This document shows positions 17,110 through 25,945 of a stretch of 64,000 nucleotides of DNA, in pieces. A program made the translations under genes and the position numbers. The notes under the pieces are model-generated. The model did no database searches, was not told the DNA's origin, and saw only the letters and a program-made list of their open reading frames with translations. This DNA comes from Neorhizobium huautlense (GTDB lineage Bacteria > Pseudomonadota > Alphaproteobacteria > Rhizobiales > Rhizobiaceae): the NCBI RefSeq assembly GCF_002968575.1, contig NZ_PVBM01000018.1, positions 53,029 to 117,028 on the forward strand, written 5' to 3'. The first letter of the stretch is position 1. Each line of letters opens with the position of its first letter.

Positions 17110-18170
17110 ACACATCCACTCCTCCTGTCCGCGTTGTCGTCGCAGGCCTCGGTAACATGGGCCGCAGCCATGCGCTCGCCTATCACAACAATCCGAGCTT
17201 CGAGATCGTCGGGCTCGTCAACCGTACGAAACGGGATTTGCCGACGGAGCTCGATGCCTATCCGGTCTTCTCGGATTTCGGGCAGGCACTCGATCAACTG
17301 AAGCCTGATTTATGCTCGATCAACACCTATTCGGACAGTCACGCGGACTATGCGGTCATGGCCTTTGAAGCCGGCTGCCACGTCTTCGTGGAAAAGCCTC
17401 TGGCGACCACCGTCGCCGATGCCGAGCGCGTCGTCGCGGCGGCGAAGAAGCATGGCCGCAAGCTGGTGATCGGTTATATCCTTCGCCACCATCCGTCCTG
17501 GATGCGGCTGATCGAGGAGGCGCGCAAGCTCGGTCCGCCTTTCGTCTTCCGCATGAACCTGAACCAGCAGTCGTCGGGCGAAAAATGGGACGTCCACAAG
17601 GCGCTGATGCAAACCACCTCGCCGATCGTCGATTGCGGCGTGCATTACGTCGATGTCATGTGCCAGATCACCGATGCCAGGCCGGTCGAGGTGCGCGGCA
17701 TGGGCCTGCGCATGTCCGAAGAGATTGCGCCGGACATGTATAACTACGGCCATCTCCAGGTGATGTTCGAGGACGGTTCCGTCGGCTGGTACGAGGCGGG
17801 CTGGGGTCCAATGATGTCGGAGACGGCCTTCTTCGTGAAGGACGTCATGTCGCCCAGGGGATCGGTGTCGATCCTCGTCGATCATAAGGCCAAGTCCGAC
17901 GACATCGACACGCATACCAAGACTTCGGTCATCCGTGTCCACACCGCCGAGACCGGCCCGGATGGCCGGTTTATTCGGCCGGATGAAGATCTTTCCATGT
18001 CCGGTGAGCCGGATCACCAGAAACTCTGCGATCTCGAACAGGCCTATGTTCTGAAAGCCATCCGAGGGGACATCGATCTCACCCGGCACATGGACGATGC
18101 CGTCCAGTCGCTCAGGATCTGCCTCGGGGCGGATGAGAGCGTACGCACCGGCAAGCCGATCCGTTTATAA
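17106..18170 (+). CDS. Gfo/Idh/MocA family oxidoreductase
   Basis: 354 residues starting at GTG 17106. Rossmann motif VVVAGLGNMGRSHALAYHNN at residues 9-28, conserved EKPLATTVADAERVV near 97, and DCGVHYVDVM around 178, the usual His-containing active-site segment. NAD(P)-dependent enzymes of this family oxidise or epimerise sugars and inositols, or act on N-acetylhexosamine derivatives. Being inserted between permeases and ATPase of the amino-sugar importer, it probably modifies the imported sugar or a glycoside. The reaction is not identifiable from sequence. Confidence 0.85.
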   Translation: MNTSTPPVRVVVAGLGNMGRSHALAYHNNPSFEIVGLVNRTKRDLPTELDAYPVFSDFGQALDQLKPDLCSINTYSDSHADYAVMAFEAGCHVFVEKPLATTVADAERVVAAAKKHGRKLVIGYILRHHPSWMRLIEEARKLGPPFVFRMNLNQQSSGEKWDVHKALMQTTSPIVDCGVHYVDVMCQITDARPVEVRGMGLRMSEEIAPDMYNYGHLQVMFEDGSVGWYEAGWGPMMSETAFFVKDVMSPRGSVSILVDHKAKSDDIDTHTKTSVIRVHTAETGPDGRFIRPDEDLSMSGEPDHQKLCDLEQAYVLKAIRGDIDLTRHMDDAVQSLRICLGADESVRTGKPIRL

Positions 18171-18182
18171 GGAAAACGTACC

Positions 18183-19184
18183 TTGGGTTCTCTTGAGCTG
18201 AAATCCATCCGCAAGGCCTTTGGCACGCACGAGGTGCTGAAAGGCATCGACCTTGAGGTCAAGGACGGTGAGTTCGTCATCTTCGTCGGGCCGTCCGGCT
18301 GCGGCAAATCCACGCTCCTGCGGGTGATTGCCGGGCTTGAGGATGCCACCTCCGGCAGCGTGCGGATCGACGGTGCAGAAGTCGTCAACACGCCGCCGGC
18401 AAAGCGCGGCATCGCCATGGTCTTCCAGTCCTACGCGCTTTATCCCCACCTCAACGTCAAGGACAATATGGGTCTTGGCCTCAAGCAGGCGGGCACCGAA
18501 AGAGCGGAGATCGACACTCGCGTCGCCAAGGCGTCGGCCATGTTGTCGCTTGATCCCTATCTTGCCCGCCGACCGGCCGAATTGTCCGGCGGCCAGCGCC
18601 AGCGCGTTGCCATCGGCCGCGCCATCGTGCGCGAACCGAAGCTCTTCCTGTTCGACGAGCCGCTCTCGAACCTCGACGCGGCACTACGCGTCCAGACGCG
18701 GCTGGAAATCGCCGGCCTTCACCGGCGGCTGAAGGCGACAATGATCTACGTCACCCACGACCAGGTCGAGGCTATGACATTGGCCGACAAGATCGTCGTG
18801 CTGAATGCCGGCGCGATCGAGCAGATCGGCTCGCCGATGGAGCTTTACAACAGGCCGGCCAACATCTTCGTTGCCGGGTTCATCGGCTCGCCGCAGATGA
18901 ATTTTATCCCCGCAGAAAAACTCGGTCAGTCCGGCGCGAAAACGATCGGTGTCCGTCCTGAGCACATCGCCCTGTCCCGCGAAAACGGCGCCTGGAAAGG
19001 CAGGGTGATTCACGTGGAGCACCTCGGCGCCGATACGATCGTTTATCTGGAAACGGAAGTGACGGGACTTCTGACCGTTCGACTGTTCGGCGAGCATCGT
19101 TATGCGCCCGATGACGTGGTTTATGCCACGCCGGACAAGGCGAGCCTTCATCGGTTTGACACGAACGATCGGGCGATTGCCTAA
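18183..19184 (+). CDS. Sugar ABC transporter ATP-binding protein (UgpC/MsmX type)
   Basis: 333 residues from a TTG start (AAGGAAA upstream). Walker [10 protein letters not shown] at 37-44, signature [16 protein letters not shown], Walker [15 protein letters not shown]-loop [14 protein letters not shown], and a C-terminal TOBE-type regulatory domain ([10 protein letters not shown]). Energises the CUT1 importer encoded just upstream. Last gene of the murQ operon; its stop overlaps the convergent PfkB gene by 4 nt. Confidence 0.9.
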   Translation: MGSLELKSIRKAFGTHEVLKGIDLEVKDGEFVIFVGPSGCGKSTLLRVIAGLEDATSGSVRIDGAEVVNTPPAKRGIAMVFQSYALYPHLNVKDNMGLGLKQAGTERAEIDTRVAKASAMLSLDPYLARRPAELSGGQRQRVAIGRAIVREPKLFLFDEPLSNLDAALRVQTRLEIAGLHRRLKATMIYVTHDQVEAMTLADKIVVLNAGAIEQIGSPMELYNRPANIFVAGFIGSPQMNFIPAEKLGQSGAKTIGVRPEHIALSRENGAWKGRVIHVEHLGADTIVYLETEVTGLLTVRLFGEHRYAPDDVVYATPDKASLHRFDTNDRAIA

Positions 19185-20080
19185 TTCGCAGCCGGAAGCA
19201 GCCTGGCGCCGCCGGCAGCCTGAACCGCAAGGCTGCCGAAGCGGATGCCGGCACGCAAACAAGCCTCGTCAGAGGCCCCGCTCAGCCACGCATTGATGAA
19301 GCCCGCATTAAAAGCATCGCCTGCCCCCGTCGTATCGATAACCGGTACCGTCTCGGCTGGCTCATGCAGCACTTGGTCATTCGACATTGCCCATGCGCCC
19401 TTCGCGCCTCCCTTCACCACGACCGTCGAAAACGCAAGCGACAGTTTGCGGATCGCAGCTTGTGGATCGGCAGAGGCGGTGATCGCCTCTGCCTCTTCCA
19501 GGTTCGGCATGAACAGATCGACGTCTTCGCAGGCGCGGAGCAGGCCGCGATCGTAAATCAGCGTCGCGTCCCAACTGGGGTCGAGCGAGACGGTGAGGCC
19601 TCTTTCCTTAGCGCGGGAAACGAGATCCGGGATTTCGTGCAGCGTTGCGTATTCGGCGATGTGGAGGTGGCGCGCCTCTTCCCAGTCCAAGGCGGCGTCG
19701 AGCGTCGCCGGAAGGGCTTGTCCCGCACGGCGGGTCAAGAAGGCGCGGTCCTGCCCGACCACGGCCGCCACGGTCACTTGCGGTCCGGCGTCTTCCGAAT
19801 GTTCGATGAACTGAAGGTCGACCCCGCTTTCACGTATCTGCGTTTCGACGCCCGCCGACAGAGAGTCCGTGCCGAGCCGGGCAGCGAGCGCCACCTTGCG
19901 CCCCGCATGGGCGAGATGCGCCGCAGCGATGAAGGCTCCGCCGCCGGCCGCGATCTCCATCCCGCTTGCAAAAAGCTCGCGCCCCAGCACCGGCAGGTGG
20001 TCGAGGCCAGTGAAGATAAGGTCGCAATAGATCCGCCCGATGCTGAGCACCGCGGATCTTGTCTCTGTATGCGTCATCAT
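19181..20080 (-). CDS. PfkB family carbohydrate kinase
   Basis: 299 residues, ribokinase fold. The N-terminal sugar-lid segment contains [15 protein letters not shown] and ARLGTDSLS; the C-terminal PfkB signature [13 protein letters not shown] carries the catalytic Asp and anion hole. Phosphorylates an unidentified sugar with ATP. Overlaps the upstream ATPase gene (ATGA) and is the last gene of the leftward ABC/ArgH-like operon, so it probably acts on the sugar part freed by the upstream enzymes. Confidence 0.85.
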   Translation of the reverse strand: MMTHTETRSAVLSIGRIYCDLIFTGLDHLPVLGRELFASGMEIAAGGGAFIAAAHLAHAGRKVALAARLGTDSLSAGVETQIRESGVDLQFIEHSEDAGPQVTVAAVVGQDRAFLTRRAGQALPATLDAALDWEEARHLHIAEYATLHEIPDLVSRAKERGLTVSLDPSWDATLIYDRGLLRACEDVDLFMPNLEEAEAITASADPQAAIRKLSLAFSTVVVKGGAKGAWAMSNDQVLHEPAETVPVIDTTGAGDAFNAGFINAWLSGASDEACLRAGIRFGSLAVQAAGGARLLPAAN

Positions 20081-21120
20081 GAACGCTCCAGAAATTTCTC
20101 TGTGCTGGCATCGAAGAGGTAGAGGCCACCGGAAGCGGCGTCGCAGCTGAGCGTACTTCCGACGGCCGGCACGAACTTGTTTCGCGCGGTCGCAATGATT
20201 GAGGTTCCGGCAACATCCAGATGTACGAGCGTCTCCGGCCCCAGTGGCTCAACGGCTATCACGGTGCCGCGCAACCGGAATGCGGCAGGGGACACCTTAT
20301 CATCGTCGGCAACGATCAGGTCGTGGGGCCGGATGCCGATCAGGACATCGCCGCCGTCCTGTGCCTCCACGCCGCTGCCGGTTCTCCTGCCACGCACGAG
20401 GTTCATCGAAGGGCTGCCGATAAAACGCGCGGTGAACACGTCGACGGGGCTTTCATAGAGCTCCGAGGGCGTTCCGACCTGAAGGATATTGCCGTCCTTC
20501 ATCACGACGATCCGGTCGGCCATGGTCATGGCCTCGATTTGGTCATGCGTCACGTAAACGGTGGTTGTCTTCAACCGCTGGTGCAAGCGCTTGATCTCGA
20601 TGCGCATCTGGGCGCGAAGCTGGGCGTCGAGGTTGGAAAGCGGTTCGTCGAACAGGAAAGCGGCAGGATCGCGGACCATGGCGCGGCCGATCGCGACGCG
20701 TTGCCGTTGGCCGCCGGAAAGCGCCGCAGGGCGTCGGTCGAGTAAGGCCTCGAGGCCGAGGATGTGGCCGGCCTCTTCGATTCTTCTGTTCTTCTCGGCC
20801 TTGCTGAATTTCGAGGTATAAAGCCCGAAGCCGATATTCTGGCGCACCGTCATATGCGGATAAATCGCATAGTTCTGGAATACCATCGCAATGTTGCGCT
20901 GCTTCGGTTCGCGTTCGTTGACCACCGCCTCGCCGATCTTCAGCGTGCCGCCGGAAATTTCTTCGAGCCCTGCAATCATTCGGAGCGTGGTCGATTTTCC
21001 ACAGCCGGACGGACCGACGAAGACAATAAACTCACCGTCGGCGATCGAAAGGTCGATGCCCTTGACCGCCTCGACCTTGCCGTAGCTCTTCACGAGTTTC
21101 TCAAGTTCGATCGTTGCCAT
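20077..21120 (-). CDS. Sugar ABC transporter ATP-binding protein (UgpC type)
   Basis: 347 residues. Walker [10 protein letters not shown] (37-44), [42 protein letters not shown], and a C-terminal TOBE region with GIRPHDLIVADDD. Paralogue of the ATPase at 18183. Its start overlaps the ArgH-like gene stop (TGATG) and its end overlaps the PfkB kinase, indicating one tightly coupled operon. Confidence 0.9.
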   Translation of the reverse strand: MATIELEKLVKSYGKVEAVKGIDLSIADGEFIVFVGPSGCGKSTTLRMIAGLEEISGGTLKIGEAVVNEREPKQRNIAMVFQNYAIYPHMTVRQNIGFGLYTSKFSKAEKNRRIEEAGHILGLEALLDRRPAALSGGQRQRVAIGRAMVRDPAAFLFDEPLSNLDAQLRAQMRIEIKRLHQRLKTTTVYVTHDQIEAMTMADRIVVMKDGNILQVGTPSELYESPVDVFTARFIGSPSMNLVRGRRTGSGVEAQDGGDVLIGIRPHDLIVADDDKVSPAAFRLRGTVIAVEPLGPETLVHLDVAGTSIIATARNKFVPAVGSTLSCDAASGGLYLFDASTEKFLERS

Positions 21121-22634
21121 CAGCAGGCTCCCACGAGGGCGGTGAATTTTTCCTCGAGTTCGGCCGCGGCGGCTGCTTCATGCTCCGCCGCCTTCCTCGC
21201 ATGCGCCTCGAAAGCGGAAAGTGTCTCGCGATAGCTGGTCAACGCCGCGTTCATCGGCGCGGTCGCGGGGCCGCCGAAGCGGGCGCGCACGGAAACGAAA
21301 TGCTCCGGCGAGACGATCTCCCTGAACTTGACGAGATCGACCGAGGGCTTGCGGCCCGTGAGATGCTCAAACGCCTTCAGGAAGGGCTCGTATCCGTCAT
21401 CGCTCAGGCTGCCCTTGGCGGCGACGACGCTCTTGGCGGTCGCGGCGGCAATCTCGTGCGCCTCGCGGAAGGAAAGGTCTTCGATCCTGACCAGGGAGTC
21501 CGCAAGCTCGGTGATGGTAATGCAGGACCGGCGGATGTTCTGGTCCACCCGTTCCGGATCGATGCTGATCTGGCTGATCAGCGCGGCAAGCAGGTCGAGC
21601 ACACGGGCGGCGGAGGCGAAGGCCTCGTAGCCCATGCCTTGGGTCTCGCCCTCGCTGTCGTTCATGTCGGTGAAGGGCGTGTTGTGCATCACGTCGAGCA
21701 CAGTCCGGGCTCGGCCCATCGTCTGGCTCGCGAGATGGCGAAGATGCTCGATCGGCACCGGATTGCGCTTCTGCGGCATGATCGAGGAAATCTGCACCAG
21801 CGCATTCGGCACGTAGATCTGGCCGACTTCGAAGCTCGTCCAGAACTGGAAATCCTGGATCAGTCGACCGAGATGCAGGAACATCAACTCGATCGCCGAA
21901 TAGGTCGAAGTCGTATAATCGACGGCGGCGATGCAGGAATAGGAATTTCTGAGCGGCGCCGAGAAGCCGAGCAGTTCGGCGACACGGGCGCGGTCGATCG
22001 GGAAGCCGGACGTGGTGATCGCCGCAGCGCCCATCGGCGACAGATCGACGATCCGGCGGGCTTCGGCAAATCGTTCTATATCGCGGATCAGTACCTCGAT
22101 CGCAGCGGAGAGATAATGTCCGAACGTGGTCGGCTGGGCCGGTTGGCCGTGGGTATAGGCGACGATCAAAGTCGCCTTCTCCCGCTCGGCGGCATCGATC
22201 ATCGTGGCAAGCAGGCGTCGAGCTTTACCCATCAGCGCATCGATCCTGTCCTTGAGGCCGAGCTTGAAGAGCGTGTGGTCGATGTCGTTGCGCGAACGGG
22301 CCGTGTGCAGGCGCCCGGCGATATCAACGCCGATGCGGGCCTTCAGCTCCTTCTCAATGAGGAAAAAGAAATCTTCCACCTCGCCCGTATAAACGAGGGT
22401 CGAAGGATCGATTTCCCGATCGATCGCCACGAGCGCATCAGCGATCTTGGACGCAAGACTCTTCTCAAGGATGCCGGTTTCGACCAGCATGACGAGATGC
22501 GCGCGGTCGATCCGGCGGAAGCCGTCAACGTGATGGCTCTTGGCGCCGTCGAAGAGCGGCCGCAGCACCGTTTCCTTGTAGACCGGATCGGGGAACTTGC
22601 TGGTGTCGGAAAGGCGCGGGTTGATATCCGCCAT
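21120..22634 (-). CDS. Argininosuccinate-lyase-like enzyme of the fumarase/aspartase superfamily
   Basis: 504 residues, longer than ordinary ArgH (about 460-470). Superfamily signatures: GRLHTARSRNDID, AYTHGQPAQPTTFGHYL, and the flexible catalytic loop SSIMPQKRNP at residues 283-292 with S283/S284 as the candidate base. Family members cleave C-N bonds of N-succinyl compounds and release fumarate. The gene lies inside a sugar ABC operon with a kinase and no arginine genes, so a housekeeping role in arginine synthesis is unlikely. Related ArgH-like lyases act on ethylenediamine-disuccinate and other N-substituted aspartates; an N-substituted aspartate is a plausible substrate here. Confidence 0.75.
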   Translation of the reverse strand: MADINPRLSDTSKFPDPVYKETVLRPLFDGAKSHHVDGFRRIDRAHLVMLVETGILEKSLASKIADALVAIDREIDPSTLVYTGEVEDFFFLIEKELKARIGVDIAGRLHTARSRNDIDHTLFKLGLKDRIDALMGKARRLLATMIDAAEREKATLIVAYTHGQPAQPTTFGHYLSAAIEVLIRDIERFAEARRIVDLSPMGAAAITTSGFPIDRARVAELLGFSAPLRNSYSCIAAVDYTTSTYSAIELMFLHLGRLIQDFQFWTSFEVGQIYVPNALVQISSIMPQKRNPVPIEHLRHLASQTMGRARTVLDVMHNTPFTDMNDSEGETQGMGYEAFASAARVLDLLAALISQISIDPERVDQNIRRSCITITELADSLVRIEDLSFREAHEIAAATAKSVVAAKGSLSDDGYEPFLKAFEHLTGRKPSVDLVKFREIVSPEHFVSVRARFGGPATAPMNAALTSYRETLSAFEAHARKAAEHEAAAAAELEEKFTALVGAC

Positions 22635-22638
22635 GGTT

Positions 22639-23481
22639 TTATCCTTTCAGGCCTGCCAGCATCACACCGCGGACGATGTAGCGCTGCAGGACGAGGAAGA
22701 CGAGAAGCGTGGGAAGGGTGGCGATTGCCGCACCTGTCATGATCATTTCCCACTGGATGGATTGCTCGACCGCGAAGCTCGAAAGTCCGACCGGCAACGT
22801 ATAGAGTTCCTTGCTGGTGGTGACGATCAGCGGCCAGAAGAACGCCGTCCAGTTGCCGAGGAAGGTGAAGATCGCAAGCGCCGAAAGCGCCGGCGTCACC
22901 AGCGGTAGCGCCACTTTCCACCAGATTTGGAATTCATTGAGCCCGTCGACGCGCGCGGCTTCGATGAAATCGTTCGGCACAGTCTCGAAAAATTGCTTCA
23001 TCAGGAAGGTGCCGAAGGCCGTCATCATGCCGGGAAACATGATGCCCCAATAGCTGTCCAGCCAGCCGAGCTGGCTCGACATTAGATACCACGGAATGAC
23101 CAGCATCTCGGTCGGAATCATCAGCGTCGAGAGGATTGCGAGAAAGATGAAATAGCGGCCGCGAAACTGGAATTTCGCGAGCGTATAGCCGACCAGGCTG
23201 TCGAAGAAGCAGTTCGATAGGGTGACGATGACCGCAACCAGCGTGGAATTGAAGAACCAGCGCGTGAATCGGCCGTCGGCCAGTACGGTGATGTAATTCG
23301 TAAGTGTAGGCGCAGCCGGTACAAGGCGCAGGTCGTAGACCTGATCGGCCGTCTTGAAGGATGTCGAGAACATGAAGGCAAGTGGCGAGACCATGATGAG
23401 GCCGCCGATCAGAAGCAATGTCCAGGCGATGATCCGGCCAGGTCGGATGTTGGAATGGAAAAAGGCTGGCGCTTCGCTCAT
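22639..23481 (-). CDS. Sugar ABC transporter permease (MalG-type)
   Basis: 280 residues from ATG 23481, which overlaps the previous permease stop in ATGA; a longer open frame to 23766 would lie inside that gene. Six membrane helices, first at about 18-38. EAA loop DFIEAARVDGLNEFQIWWKV and C-terminal RYIVRGVMLAGLKG are typical CUT1 MalG. Four nt separate it from the ArgH-like gene. Confidence 0.9.
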   Translation of the reverse strand: MSEAPAFFHSNIRPGRIIAWTLLLIGGLIMVSPLAFMFSTSFKTADQVYDLRLVPAAPTLTNYITVLADGRFTRWFFNSTLVAVIVTLSNCFFDSLVGYTLAKFQFRGRYFIFLAILSTLMIPTEMLVIPWYLMSSQLGWLDSYWGIMFPGMMTAFGTFLMKQFFETVPNDFIEAARVDGLNEFQIWWKVALPLVTPALSALAIFTFLGNWTAFFWPLIVTTSKELYTLPVGLSSFAVEQSIQWEMIMTGAAIATLPTLLVFLVLQRYIVRGVMLAGLKG

Positions 23482-24419
23482 TTCTTGTCCCTCAGGATGA
23501 AGAGCTGCAGCAACGAAACCACTAGCAGAATGGTGAACAGAACAACGGTCTGTGCGGCCGCATATCCCATGGCGTAGGAGTTGAAGGCGGTCTGGTAGAT
23601 CATCAGCACTAGCGGCTTGGTCGATCCGAGCGGCCCGCCGGGATCGTTGGTGGTCATGTTGTAGACCTGATCGAAGATGCGCAGGAAACCGATCGACGAG
23701 AAGACCACCAGGAAGACGGTGGTGGGCTTCAGGAGCGGCAGGGTGATCTTGCGCAGGATTGCCCATTCGCCGAGCCCATCGATGCGGGCAGCCTCATAGA
23801 AAGTAGTCGGAATGGCGCGTAGTCCGGCCATGAAGATGATGATTTGGAAGCCGAGGCCCGCCCATATGGCCGTTACCATGATCGAAAACAGCGCCTGGTC
23901 CACCGAGCGGATAAAGGGCTGTTGCGGGATGCCAAGCATGCCGAAGACGTCGTTGATCACGCCGATCGGCGGCGGTTGGTAGAACCAGCGCCAGACCCAG
24001 GCCATGGCCGCGGCAGTTGTAAGGTAGGGCAGGAAATAAAGCGCCCGGATGAAGCCGTGTAGAAGGCGAACGCGATCGAGAAAAAAGGCGATGACGAAGG
24101 CCAGAACCAGGCTGATAGGAGTGCCGACGATCAGATAGGTGAAGGTATTTTTGAACACCTTCCAGAACTGCGGATCCTTGAACAGCTTCACGTAATTCGC
24201 GGCGCCGATGAACTTCGCGGGGCGGAGCAGGTCCCAATTGGTAAACGACAGGTAGAAGGCTTGGAATGTCGGATAAAAGCGGATCACTGTGTAGAAGAGG
24301 ATCGGCAGCGCCAGAAATCCCCAAACCCAGAGCAGCCGCTTCGTCCGCATGGAAATGCGGTCTCCAAAGGATCTGCCGGGACGGTCGGATGCCGCCCCCC
24401 GTTGTTCGATCGCTGCCAT
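23478..24419 (-). CDS. Sugar ABC transporter permease (MalF-type)
   Basis: 313 residues, start with GGCGGAG upstream. Six membrane helices beginning at about residue 29. EAA loop TFYEAARIDGLGEWAILRKI. The C-terminal stretch FSSIGFLRIFDQVYNMTTN is usual in this CUT1 branch. Lies 15 nt after the binding-protein gene and is coupled to the next permease. Confidence 0.9.
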   Translation of the reverse strand: MAAIEQRGAASDRPGRSFGDRISMRTKRLLWVWGFLALPILFYTVIRFYPTFQAFYLSFTNWDLLRPAKFIGAANYVKLFKDPQFWKVFKNTFTYLIVGTPISLVLAFVIAFFLDRVRLLHGFIRALYFLPYLTTAAAMAWVWRWFYQPPPIGVINDVFGMLGIPQQPFIRSVDQALFSIMVTAIWAGLGFQIIIFMAGLRAIPTTFYEAARIDGLGEWAILRKITLPLLKPTTVFLVVFSSIGFLRIFDQVYNMTTNDPGGPLGSTKPLVLMIYQTAFNSYAMGYAAAQTVVLFTILLVVSLLQLFILRDKK

Positions 24420-24434
24420 GATTGGCTCCGCCGG

Positions 24435-25688
24435 TTATGGCTTAGCCGCGTCGATGATTTCCTGTTCGGCTTCTGCCGCCTGCTTGATGGAGTCCTTGAC
24501 GGACTGGCCTTCGAGCAGGACGCGGTTCGCCATATCGATGGCGTTCTGGCGCTGGGCGGCTTCATCCTTGAACAGCGTGGTGTGAGCGTATTCCAGGCCT
24601 TTCAGGAAAGGCCCATAGACGGGGTCTTTCAGATTGGCTTCGGTGAGCGCCGCTGAACGCCTTGCCGGCAATTCGCCGACTGTCTTTAGCCAGATCTCCA
24701 TCGCGGCAGGCGAGGTGATATAGGCCAGAAACTTCTTGGAAGCCTCCAGCTCTTCGCCCTTGGTCTTGGAGCTGATGCCGTTGGCGAAGTAGCTCGCATA
24801 GTTGGAACGAACGCCCTGGGCATTGGCCGGAAGTTCGGTCACGCCCCATTCGAAGTCCTTGATGGTCTTGAACGAGCCGAGGCGGAAAGTGCCGTCGATC
24901 GTCATGCCGGCCTTGCCGCCGCGAAATGCAGCCTGGCCCTCGTCCATGAAGCCGGCCTGTCCGATCTTCTTTTCGAGTTGAAGACTGGTATAGAACGTCA
25001 GCGCCTTGATGCCGGCTTCGCTATCATAGGCAACTTTCGCGTCGTTGTCCGTGTAGGGGGTGCCGCCAAACTGGCGGATCAGCACTTCGCGCCACCATTG
25101 GTGGTCCTGCCCGCCCATATCGAGTGTCGAGCCTGCAACGGTAAGGTTGCCCGAGGCATCATGCTTGGCGATCTTTTCGGCTGCGGCGACGAACTCATCG
25201 AGCGTCTTCGGCGGGTTCGCAGGATCGAGGCCGGCTTCCGTGAAGAGCTTCTTGTTGTAGAAAAGTGCAAGCGAGCGCACCGCGGTGGGCAAACCGTAAT
25301 AATCCTCACCGCGCTTCATGGCGCTGACGATCGGGAAGAATTCGCTCTCGATCTTGTCGTGCGGGAACATATTGGTCGGCAGCGGCTGCAGAAGTTGGCC
25401 GGATACGAACTTGTCGAGCCAGCCGTAGAAGAGCTGCATGACGTCCGGACCTTGACCCGCCATGTTGGCGGCGATCACCCGGGTCTGATAATCGGCATAA
25501 GGGAAGGTGACCTGTTTGACGGTGATGCCCGGATTGGCCTTCTGGAACTCGGCGATGAGCTGGTCCATCGCCTTCACGCGCGTCTCGAAGACATACTGCC
25601 AATATTCGATCTCGACCGCTTGCGCGGCATTGAATGCAAATGTGCTGAATCCGGCGACGAGACCGGCGAACAAAGTTGCCTTGCGCAT
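24435..25688 (-). CDS. Sugar ABC transporter substrate-binding protein (MalE/family 1)
   Basis: 417 residues with a signal peptide cut near residue 24 (AQAVEIEYW). Family 1 motifs: ELQFQKANP-type segment EFQKANPGITVKQV, RVIAANMAGQGPDVMQLF, YGLPTAVRSLALFYNKKLF and AAFRGGKAGMTIDGTF. RBS GGAGG at ideal spacing. First gene of the leftward operon (binding protein, two permeases, ArgH-like lyase, ATPase, PfkB kinase), facing the ROK regulator across a 257-nt control region. The ligand is unknown. Confidence 0.9.
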   Translation of the reverse strand: MRKATLFAGLVAGFSTFAFNAAQAVEIEYWQYVFETRVKAMDQLIAEFQKANPGITVKQVTFPYADYQTRVIAANMAGQGPDVMQLFYGWLDKFVSGQLLQPLPTNMFPHDKIESEFFPIVSAMKRGEDYYGLPTAVRSLALFYNKKLFTEAGLDPANPPKTLDEFVAAAEKIAKHDASGNLTVAGSTLDMGGQDHQWWREVLIRQFGGTPYTDNDAKVAYDSEAGIKALTFYTSLQLEKKIGQAGFMDEGQAAFRGGKAGMTIDGTFRLGSFKTIKDFEWGVTELPANAQGVRSNYASYFANGISSKTKGEELEASKKFLAYITSPAAMEIWLKTVGELPARRSAALTEANLKDPVYGPFLKGLEYAHTTLFKDEAAQRQNAIDMANRVLLEGQSVKDSIKQAAEAEQEIIDAAKP

Positions 25689-25867
25689 GTGAGCCTCCGT
25701 TTACCCCGCCGGATCTCCCGGTCTTTAGGGCCGATTGTTCCCTGCATTCCACCGTCGATTGACGTTGGACGCCTTGCCGATCTGCGAAAAGATGCTTCCG
25801 CCGAAGTGCTGCGGCTCGGTGCCGCAACTCCCTTACGGTTTCCCGCCCGGCATCGTTTGTCAATAAG

Positions 25868-25885
25868 ATAATTTACTTGAATTAT
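25868..25885. promoter_or_regulatory. Palindromic operator candidate for the ROK regulator
   Basis: ATAATT-N6-AATTAT, a perfect 6-bp inverted repeat in an AT-rich patch of the 257-nt gap between the binding-protein gene and the ROK gene, 60 nt before the ROK ATG. ROK repressors bind AT-rich inverted repeats with a short centre. The rest of this gap shows no gene. Assignment is inference from position and symmetry. Confidence 0.45.
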
Positions 25886-25945
25886 TGTATTGCCCCCTGC
25901 CGCCCTGCGGCGTTATGAATTTCCCTCGAACCAAGGACGGGCGAG

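Noticed and set aside
21114..22742. A 542-codon plus-strand open frame opposite the ArgH-like gene
   Set aside because: Antisense shadow of a high-GC gene; the minus strand carries superfamily motifs and coupled starts.
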